Part shown: positions 6,224 to 11,522 of the stretch, in pieces | How the letters are laid out: every line of letters starts with the position of its first letter | How positions within the stretch are numbered: the stretch's first letter is position 1 | Origin: an uncultured Actinoplanes sp. | GTDB taxonomy: Bacteria; Actinomycetota; Actinomycetes; Mycobacteriales; Micromonosporaceae | Assembly (NCBI GenBank): GCA_934667465.1 | Contig: CAKUMG010000041.1 | Span: 1 to 15,377 of the forward strand | DNA: 15,377 bases | Direction: 5' to 3' | The notes under the pieces: generated by a model | The model's input: only the letters and a program-made list of their open reading frames with translations | Database searches by the model: none | Told to the model about the DNA's origin: nothing | Translations under genes and position numbers: made by a program

Positions 6224-7498
6224 ATGACGACGACCCGGCGGCTCCTGCGGCAAGTTGGCCTCGACACCCAGTACGTGCTGCTCGGCTTCCCGCTGGGCCT
6301 CATCACCCTCGTTCTCGCGGTCACCGGCCTGGGTCTGGGCCTCGGCCTGGGCATCCTCTGGGTGGGTGTGCCCATCCTGGTGGGCACGCTCATGATGTCC
6401 CGGGGCTTCGCGGCGCTCGAGCGGGTCCGGATCGGCCCGGTGCTGGGCCGCCGGGTCGAGCACCCGCACTACAAGCGGGCGCGCCCCGACGCGATCCTGG
6501 TGCGCAAGATGGTCACCCCGCTCACCGACGCGCAGTCCTGGCTCGACTGGGTGCACGCCCTGTTCCGGCTGATCCCGAGCACCGTCGCGTTCTGCTTCGC
6601 TGTCACCTGGTGGGCCGGGCTGCTCGCCGGCGTCCTCTACCCGCTGTACGGGTGGGCGCTGCCGCAGGGTCCCGACCAGCAGGACCTGCCGGAGCTGCTC
6701 GGACTCGGCGACTCGCTCGGCGTACGCACGGTCTTCTGGATGTCCGCCGGTTTCTTCTTCCTCGGGACCATCTACCCGGTGCTGCGCGGCGTCGCCCTGC
6801 TCGAGGCGCTCTTCGCCAAGGGTTTGCTCTCCGGCGTGCACGACCTGCGCCGCCAGGTCACCGAGGCCAACGAGGCCCGCGACACCGCCCGGGCGCAGAA
6901 GGCGGCGGCCGTGTCCGCCGAGGCCACCGCGCTGCGCCGGCTGGAGCGCGACATCCACGACGGCCCCCAGCAGCGCCTGGTCCGGCTCGCCATGGACCTC
7001 GGCCGCGCCGAGCAGCAGTTCGCCTCGGACCCGGAGGCCGCCCGCGCCACGGTCACGGAGGCCATCGCCCAGACCCGCGAAACCCTCGACGAGCTGCGGT
7101 CCCTGTCCCGCGGCATCGCCCCGCCGATCCTGGTCGACCGCGGGCTCCAGGCGGCCCTCACCGCGCTCGCCGGCCGCTGCACGGTCCCGGTCGATCTGGA
7201 TGCCCCCGCCATCGAGCGGCTCGACCCGGCGGTGGAGAGCACTGCCTACTTCGTGGTGGCCGAGGCCCTCACCAACGTCGCCAAGCACAGCCACGCCGCC
7301 GAGGTCCAGGTGACGATCCGGCGCGCCACCACCGGCCTTATGATCACGGTCGTGGACGACGGCGTGGGCGGCGCGAGCACGGCCAAGGGCCACGGGCTGG
7401 CCGGCCTCGGCGACCGTGTCGCGGCCGCGGGCGGGGTGTTCAGCGTCGACAGCCCGATCGGCAGTGGGACGACCCTCACGGTGGCGCTGCCGCTCTGA
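6224..7498 (+). CDS. sensor histidine kinase with Putative-sensor membrane domain
   Basis: The product has 424 aa. The N-terminal domain matches the actinobacterial Putative sensor family (PF13796-like): two hydrophobic hairpins at about 16-58 and 112-195, the typical IWVGVPILVGTLMMSRGFAALER, then a short cytoplasmic stretch. A coiled-coil-like segment at about 205-240 leads to a HisKA_3 domain, LERDIHDGPQQRLVRLAMDL, where H245 is the predicted phosphorylated histidine. The HATPase_c domain has VAEALTNVAKHSHA (N box), VVDDGVGGA and GHGLAGLGDRVAAAGG (G boxes), and ends GSGTTLTVALPL. All elements for autophosphorylation are present. The response regulator gene follows after 39 bases and is the evident partner. 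The stimulus is unknown; related systems often respond to envelope stress. No ribosome binding site is seen, consistent with leaderless transcription from TAGGGT. Confidence 0.95.
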   Translation: MTTTRRLLRQVGLDTQYVLLGFPLGLITLVLAVTGLGLGLGLGILWVGVPILVGTLMMSRGFAALERVRIGPVLGRRVEHPHYKRARPDAILVRKMVTPLTDAQSWLDWVHALFRLIPSTVAFCFAVTWWAGLLAGVLYPLYGWALPQGPDQQDLPELLGLGDSLGVRTVFWMSAGFFFLGTIYPVLRGVALLEALFAKGLLSGVHDLRRQVTEANEARDTARAQKAAAVSAEATALRRLERDIHDGPQQRLVRLAMDLGRAEQQFASDPEAARATVTEAIAQTRETLDELRSLSRGIAPPILVDRGLQAALTALAGRCTVPVDLDAPAIERLDPAVESTAYFVVAEALTNVAKHSHAAEVQVTIRRATTGLMITVVDDGVGGASTAKGHGLAGLGDRVAAAGGVFSVDSPIGSGTTLTVALPL

Positions 7499-7511
7499 GG
7501 ACGTTGCGCGG

Positions 7512-7537
7512 GCCCGGGAGCGACTACTCTCCCGGGC
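7512..7537 (+). promoter_or_regulatory. inverted repeat and -10 box abutting the regulator start codon
   Basis: GCCCGGGAG (7512-7520) and CTCCCGGGC (7529-7537) are perfect 9-bp inverted copies around CGACTACT. The second arm touches the ATG at 7538. TACTCT (7525-7530), seven bases before the ATG, fits a leaderless -10; TTGCGC at 7504-7509 is a possible -35 with a 15-base spacer. The element could be an operator on an internal promoter, or a hairpin in the read-through mRNA that uncouples regulator from kinase expression. Confidence 0.55.
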
Positions 7538-8191
7538 ATGCGGGTGGTGATTGCCGATGACGCGGTGCTGTTGCGAGAAGGCCTGGTCAGGCTCGTCCAG
7601 GAGAACGGCTGGACCGTCGACGCGGCGGTCGGCGACGGCCCGTCCCTGGTCGCGGCGATCGAGCAGCACCGCCCGGACGTCTCCATCGTGGACGTCCGGA
7701 TGCCGCCCACCCACACCGACGAGGGCCTGCGCGCCGCGGTCGAGGCCCGCACCCGGGTGCCCGCCAGCCCCGTCCTCGTCCTCTCCCAGTACGTCGAGGT
7801 CGCCTACGCCGACGACCTGCTCGCCGACCGCCGCGGCGCGGTCGGCTACCTCCTCAAGGACCGCGTCGCCGACGTCGCCGACTTCCTCGACGCGCTCCGC
7901 CAGGTCGCCGGCGGCGCCACCGTCCTCGACCCCGAGGTCATCAGCCAGCTCCTGGTCCGCCGCCGCCGCGACGACCCGCTGCGCGCCCTCACCCCGCGCG
8001 AGCGCGAGGTCCTGGGCCTGATGGCGGAGGGCCGCTCCAACACCGCCGTGGCGCGCAAACTGGTGGTGAGCGAGGGCGCGGTCGAGAAGCACATCCGCAA
8101 CATCTTCACCAAGCTCGGCCTCCACCAGGACGACGAGCAGCACCGCCGCGTCTTGGCCGTCCTCACCTACCTCCAGGGCGACAAGACGTAG
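7538..8191 (+). CDS. LuxR/NarL-family response regulator
   Basis: The product has 217 aa, standard for a two-domain NarL-type regulator. The receiver domain (1 to about 120) has the acidic pair D7-D8, the phosphoacceptor D52 in VSIVDVRMPP and the conserved lysine K107 in GYLLKDRVAD. The C-terminal LuxR helix-turn-helix (about 148-205) is complete: LTPREREVLGLMAEGRSNTA, then KHIRNIFTKLGL. It should be phosphorylated by the kinase encoded just upstream and then bind DNA as a dimer. The kinase-to-regulator gap is 39 bases and contains a strong inverted repeat. The start at ATG 7538 gives the canonical MRVVIADD opening. Targets are unknown; plausible nearby ones are its own promoter, the kinase promoter palindrome and the small gene that follows. 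Confidence 0.96.
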   Translation: MRVVIADDAVLLREGLVRLVQENGWTVDAAVGDGPSLVAAIEQHRPDVSIVDVRMPPTHTDEGLRAAVEARTRVPASPVLVLSQYVEVAYADDLLADRRGAVGYLLKDRVADVADFLDALRQVAGGATVLDPEVISQLLVRRRRDDPLRALTPREREVLGLMAEGRSNTAVARKLVVSEGAVEKHIRNIFTKLGLHQDDEQHRRVLAVLTYLQGDKT

Positions 8192-8239
8192 GGCGGCCGG
8201 GGGCTGTACCGGGCCGCTGATCCCGGCCACGATGAAGTG

Positions 8240-8602
8240 GTGAGCGATGACGTCGCCGTGCCGAATGACGCCCCTGCCGATCCCGGGCCCGCAGCCGCCG
8301 AAGATGCCGCCACTCGTCCCGACCCTGTCGCCCCAGCCGCGACCGTCGCCGTGACGCCGCAGGTCACCCACGCCACGAAGGTCAAGATAGAGACCCCGGG
8401 CGCGACCGTCGAGATCGAGGCGCAGGCCGGCCTCGAGGAAGTGGCACAGACCGCGCTGCGGCTCTTCCACCAGGCGGGCGGCTGGCCACGCGAGAACACG
8501 CACGCCGCCGGCTTCGCGGCCGCGGAACGGCGCGACACCCCGCCGGTGCAACCGAGCGGCATGTACTCGGCTCCGGGCAGCTATCCCGTACAACTGCCCT
8601 AG
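8240..8602 (+). CDS. small protein of unknown function, possibly in the two-component operon
   Basis: The product has 120 aa from the GTG at 8240; a GTG directly before it, at 8237, would add one residue. I do not recognise the family. The first 45 residues are rich in Pro, Ala, Asp and Val and look disordered. Residues 46-80 form the only compact block, KVKIETPGATVEIEAQAGLE then EVAQTALRLFHQAGGW, consistent with a beta hairpin and an amphipathic helix. The tail (RRDTPPVQPSGMYSAPGSYP) is proline-rich. There is no signal peptide or membrane segment. The strong G/C codon-position bias supports real coding. It follows the response regulator by 48 bases in the same direction and may be co-transcribed, although CACGAT at 8228-8233, six bases before the GTG, could be a weak leaderless -10. 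It could be a small accessory or adaptor protein; this is a guess from position. Confidence 0.65.
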   Translation: MSDDVAVPNDAPADPGPAAAEDAATRPDPVAPAATVAVTPQVTHATKVKIETPGATVEIEAQAGLEEVAQTALRLFHQAGGWPRENTHAAGFAAAERRDTPPVQPSGMYSAPGSYPVQLP

Positions 8603-8856
8603 CCGTGCCTCTACCCCCACTGGTGGCTGCCGCAGGTGGCCCACGCCGTCGAACCGGACGAGCCCCCGCGCTGCACTTCTTGGCGAAGACCCCGGTCGCC
8701 CCTGCCCTTTGGGTATGCCGCCGGGGTTTTGTCTTTCCCTCGCTCAGGCTCTGTCCAGGGCACCAGTTCCTCGGTGCGCGACACGGACCGGCCCAGCGCG
8801 TGCGCGAGCCTACGCCTGCTCCAGCTCGTCGCGGGCCTATGTCCACAACGGGGAGG
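8603..8856. other. intergenic region between convergent small gene and crcB2
   Basis: No gene can be supported in these 254 bases. Open frames exist on both strands but lack a convincing start and uniform codon bias. The region contains the hairpin described at 8686-8730 and, on the minus strand, a short stretch (about 8750-8835) with protein-like composition but no start codon. Confidence 0.5.
8686..8730 (+). terminator. putative Rho-independent terminator after the small gene
   Basis: AAGACCCCGG (8686-8695) pairs with CCGGGGTTTT (8721-8730) in a 10-bp stem with one G-U pair; the next bases, GTCTTTCC, are T-rich. The 25-base loop contains a minor CCC-TTT-GGG hairpin. A competing GGCGA/TCGCC hairpin (8682-8686 with 8696-8700) would trap the 5' arm. 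The stem starts 83 bases after the stop codon at 8602. The reverse strand lacks a T tract, so it mainly suits + strand transcripts. Confidence 0.55.
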
Positions 8857-9201
8857 TCAGCCGTGCAGGACGGCTGACACAAGGAAGCCCAGGGTGGCGG
8901 CACCGAGGCCGGCCACGACGCTGACCAGGGCATACGCCGCTGCGTCGAAGCTCCGCCCGCCGCGGGCCAGGTTCAGGATCTCCCAGCCGAAGGTCGAGTA
9001 CGTCGTGAGGGCGCCGCAGAACCCCGTGCCCAGCAGGGCGATCAGCCACGGCGCGAGGGGCAGGCCGAGCACCACCCCGAGGACGAACGAGCCGGTGACG
9101 TTGACGGCGAGGGTGCCCCGGGGAGAAGCCACGACCAGGCCGGTCAGGTAGCGCAGGGTCGCGCCGAGAGCGCCGCCCAGGGCGACGAGCAGCACGGTCA
9201 T
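8857..9201 (-). CDS. crcB: fluoride channel subunit CrcB/Fluc, second of a pair
   Basis: The product has 114 aa and four hydrophobic segments. CrcB/Fluc proteins form dual-topology dimers in the plasma membrane that export toxic fluoride. Family signatures are GGALGATLRYL near the N terminus, N34 in LAVNVTGSFVLG, and TTYSTFGWE (66-74), which corresponds to the TTFSTF phenylalanine box. The first box aromatic is tyrosine (Y68) and the second is phenylalanine (F71). The ATG overlaps the stop codon of the upstream crcB gene (ATGA, 9198-9201), so the two are translationally coupled and probably form a heterodimer, as is common for paired crcB genes in Gram-positive bacteria. It is the last gene of the minus-strand run. 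Confidence 0.93.
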   Translation of the reverse strand: MTVLLVALGGALGATLRYLTGLVVASPRGTLAVNVTGSFVLGVVLGLPLAPWLIALLGTGFCGALTTYSTFGWEILNLARGGRSFDAAAYALVSVVAGLGAATLGFLVSAVLHG

Positions 9202-9548
9202 CGGCGGGCGAGCCCCGCCAGGGTGGCGCCGGCTGAGACTGCCAGGACGGCGCCGATCAGGGTGGCGGCGAGGTAGGCCAGCGCGGCGGGCGGGTCGGCC
9301 AGGAGGACGTCGACCGAGGCCGTCGAGAACGTGGTCCAGCCGCCGAGCAGGCCGGTGCCCAGGAAGGCCCGGGTGCGAGGAGCAGCCGACAGCGTGTAGA
9401 GGACGCCGATCAGGAAGCAGCCGGTGACGTTGATCGTCCACGTGGGCCAGGAGAAGCCCGTGGGGTCGTGCGGCCACGCGACGCCGAGGCCGTAGCGGGC
9501 CAGGGCGCCCAGGGCGCCGCCGGCCGCTACCCACGGGATCATGCGCAC
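9198..9548 (-). CDS. crcB: fluoride channel subunit CrcB/Fluc, first of a pair
   Basis: The product has 116 aa and four hydrophobic segments. CrcB motifs are GGALGALARYGLG, N40 in TINVTGCFLIG, and TTFSTASVD (72-80). The usual TTFSTF box keeps its first phenylalanine (F74) but has alanine (A77) in place of the second. This differs from its partner, so the two possible pores of the heterodimer are probably not equivalent. The GTG at 9548 is chosen because TAGGTT ends exactly six bases upstream; ATG 9542, two codons in, is the alternative. Only four bases separate it from the stop of the beta-helix gene, so it may be read both from its own promoter and from the glycan operon. No fluoride riboswitch can fit in front of it. 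Confidence 0.92.
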   Translation of the reverse strand: MRMIPWVAAGGALGALARYGLGVAWPHDPTGFSWPTWTINVTGCFLIGVLYTLSAAPRTRAFLGTGLLGGWTTFSTASVDVLLADPPAALAYLAATLIGAVLAVSAGATLAGLARR

Positions 9549-9560
9549 CCGATCAACCTA
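9549..9560 (-). promoter_or_regulatory. putative internal leaderless promoter of the crcB pair
   Basis: On the minus strand TAGGTT (9555-9560) is followed by six bases and the GTG start of crcB at 9548, matching the TANNNT-N6-start pattern. The hexamer overlaps the last codons of the beta-helix gene. It would let the fluoride genes be expressed independently of the glycan genes. Confidence 0.5.
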
Positions 9561-10566
9561 ACGGGCAGCAGGCCTCCCCCGGCGGCAGCGGCTCGGTAGT
9601 CGCGGTGATGTCGCGCAAAGTGACGCCCGCAGCCCGCTCGAGCACGATGGGTGACCAGTTGTCGCCCGTGCCGGCGCCGCGCAGGGTGCAGTCGCGGATC
9701 GTGGTGTCGCGGTAGTGCAGGACGCTGACCAGCCCGTCGACCTCGCTCCTGCCCCAGCCGGCGGCGCGGACCGCGTAGCGCGGGCCGTTCCACTGGACGC
9801 AGACGTCCGCGATGTCGATGGCCGAGCCGACCCGGTCAGAGGTGACGAAGCGGTCGGTGTTGTCGCCGGGCAGCAGGCGGAAGCCCATCTCGACGTCGCG
9901 CAGGCAGGCGCCCTCGACGCGGACGTCGTGCACCGAGCTGAGGTAGAAACCCTCGATCGCGTCGCGGACGCGGACGTCCGTGATCGTGAGCCGGTGCGGG
10001 TGGTAGGTCGGGCCGGTGATCGACGCGACGTCCGCACCCACCGCTCCCCAGTGGACCGCGACAGCCGTGTAGCCGCCGCGGACCGTCACGTCGTGGGCGG
10101 TGATGTCGCGGACCGCACCCATCAGGGCGATGCAGTTGGCGTGCTTCTCGTCGCTGCGCTCGACGTGCAGGCGGCGCAGGTCGACGCGGGCCACCCACTC
10201 CGGGGTGTCGCGGTAGAGATAGTCGCCGACGGTCACGGCCGTGCCGCGGTCGCCGCCGTGCTCGCCCGGGTCGGCCGGCGGCGGGCGCAGGCCGAGGTCG
10301 CTGACCGCCACGTCGGAGCCGAGGATGTGCAGGATCGGGTGGCCGGTGGTGCCCGTCGAGTCGAGCCAGGTGCCGGGTGGGCCGCCACCCGCGCCCGCGA
10401 CCTCGGAGCCGCGGATCGTCCAGCCGCCCGGCACGCGCAGCCCGTCGGCGATCGGGTGGGTGCCCGGCGGCAGTTCGAGCTTGCCGGCCGGGACCGTGTC
10501 GAGGACCTCCTGCAGGACGCGGCGGTTGCGCTCCGCGTCCGGGCCGAGCGCCGGACGGTGGATCAT
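9553..10566 (-). CDS. right-handed parallel beta-helix protein (pectate-lyase-like fold)
   Basis: The product has 337 aa. The N-terminal part is typical of pectate-lyase-superfamily beta-helices: an alpha-helical cap (DAERNRRVLQEVLDTV), then LELPPGTHPIADGL and the WTIRGSE turn. About eight to ten coils of roughly 20-25 residues follow, with repeated motifs such as DLRRLHVERS, DITAHDVTVRGGYTAVAV, LTITDVRVRDAIEGFYLSS, DVRVEGACLRDVEMGFRL and TTIRDCTLRGAGTGDNWSP. Such folds bind or cleave polysaccharides (lyases, epimerases, GH28 hydrolases). I see no signal peptide and cannot assign a catalytic residue set, so the activity is open. The start follows the stop of the 317-aa gene by two bases, with a GGGGG ribosome-site-like run seven bases before the ATG. 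Its place behind nonulosonate and glycosyltransferase genes suggests a role in that glycan. Confidence 0.8.
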   Translation of the reverse strand: MIHRPALGPDAERNRRVLQEVLDTVPAGKLELPPGTHPIADGLRVPGGWTIRGSEVAGAGGGPPGTWLDSTGTTGHPILHILGSDVAVSDLGLRPPPADPGEHGGDRGTAVTVGDYLYRDTPEWVARVDLRRLHVERSDEKHANCIALMGAVRDITAHDVTVRGGYTAVAVHWGAVGADVASITGPTYHPHRLTITDVRVRDAIEGFYLSSVHDVRVEGACLRDVEMGFRLLPGDNTDRFVTSDRVGSAIDIADVCVQWNGPRYAVRAAGWGRSEVDGLVSVLHYRDTTIRDCTLRGAGTGDNWSPIVLERAAGVTLRDITATTEPLPPGEACCPLG

Positions 10567-10568
10567 CG

Positions 10569-11522
10569 TCAGGCCCCCGGCACGATCTTGCACGACAGCC
10601 CCTGGTGCGCCTCGTCGAGACCGACGAGCAGCGTGCCCGCCTCGGCGGGACGGCGCAGCGTGAGGCTCCCGGGCTTGCGGTCCACCACTTCCAGATCGAC
10701 GGGTACGCCGTTCCGCAGCGACACGGCACGGACGCCGAACCCGTCGGCGGGGCGCGCCTTCGCCACCTCGGCCACCACCCGGTTGCCGGCGCGGCGGGCG
10801 GCGCGGAGGACCTTGAAGCCGGCGCGCGCGGGCTTCTTGCGGGTCCACTTGTGCGACGGGGAGACGGGCAGCGGCGGTGCCGGCGTGACCGGGGTGACCT
10901 GGAGCCGGAACGTGTCGGGGCCGTCCGCCGCCAGGACCGCCAGGTCGCAGCCCGTCGCGCCGGCCACGGCGAACGGGGTGGCGGGCTTCGGGCGTACGGA
11001 AATCTTGTCGATCCGCACCCCCAGGGCGGCCCGCGCGGCGATCCGCCCGGCCGTCCACCCGGGCCGCGGGGGTTCGGCGAGCTCGACCATGAGCAGGCCG
11101 TGCTCGTCGAGGTCCTCGGCGGCCAGGTCGAACTCGACGGTGACCTTGGCGCCGCCCGCGCTGCGCAGGCCCTGCCGGCGGGCCAGCACGGCGGCGCCGC
11201 GCAGCTCGCCCTGCGCCCGGACCAGCACCACCCGCGGCAGCTCCCGGGCCAGCCGCGAGGGCCGCACCCGGTCGGACCACCATCGGGTGCCCAGCTCGTC
11301 GAGGTGGATCACGACGCCGACCCGGACCGGTACGCCGGCGCCGCGCACCTTGAGCCCGACGGCGCCGTGGTCGGCGGTGACCCGCCCGACGATGGCCCGG
11401 CCGCGGACCACCTGGTCGACGATGGCCAGACCGGGGCCCATGCCGCTGGTCACCTCGAGCGGCAGGCCGTCCAGGACGACCGGCTGCTCGTCGTAGTCGG
11501 TGGCGAACCAGGAGCCGATCAT
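10569..11522 (-). CDS. 317-aa orphan protein in the pseudaminic acid operon
   Basis: I do not recognise this family. No signal peptide or membrane helix is evident, so it looks cytoplasmic. Residues 1 to about 200 alternate short hydrophobic strands with polar turns (GLAIVDQVVRGRAIVGRVTA, VRVGVVIHLDELGTRWWSD, KVTVEFDLAAEDLDEHGLLM), consistent with a beta-sandwich. A very basic linker, about 225-262 (HKWTRKKPARAGFKVLRAARR), could contact the membrane surface, nucleic acid or an acidic glycan. The last 55 residues look like another small beta domain (FGVRAVSLRNGVPVDLEVVD). The ATG overlaps the stop of the 526-aa glycosyltransferase-like gene (ATGA), and the beta-helix gene starts two bases after its stop, so these three are strongly coupled. 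An accessory or specificity subunit for the adjacent transferase is a reasonable guess. Confidence 0.8.
   Translation of the reverse strand: MIGSWFATDYDEQPVVLDGLPLEVTSGMGPGLAIVDQVVRGRAIVGRVTADHGAVGLKVRGAGVPVRVGVVIHLDELGTRWWSDRVRPSRLARELPRVVLVRAQGELRGAAVLARRQGLRSAGGAKVTVEFDLAAEDLDEHGLLMVELAEPPRPGWTAGRIAARAALGVRIDKISVRPKPATPFAVAGATGCDLAVLAADGPDTFRLQVTPVTPAPPLPVSPSHKWTRKKPARAGFKVLRAARRAGNRVVAEVAKARPADGFGVRAVSLRNGVPVDLEVVDRKPGSLTLRRPAEAGTLLVGLDEAHQGLSCKIVPGA

Noticed and set aside
4766..8644. Very long open frame (about 1290 codons) on the minus strand opposite the two-component genes
   Set aside because: It has no domain, is biased to Arg, Gly, Ala and Asp, and lies antisense to the clear kinase and regulator genes.
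8640..8735. tRNA-like or 6C-type structured RNA, prompted by a TTCGA-type T-arm string (reverse strand) and C-rich loops
   Set aside because: No cloverleaf or acceptor stem can be completed, and the loops lack runs of six cytosines. A simple terminator hairpin explains most of the structure.
8605..8877. Open frame on the + strand in the intergenic region before crcB2
   Set aside because: No recognisable domain, start signal or consistent codon bias. It runs through a likely terminator and into the 3' end of crcB2 on the other strand.
9549..9600. Fluoride riboswitch in front of the crcB pair
   Set aside because: Only four bases separate the crcB start from the preceding gene, and no riboswitch-like fold is evident in its coding end.
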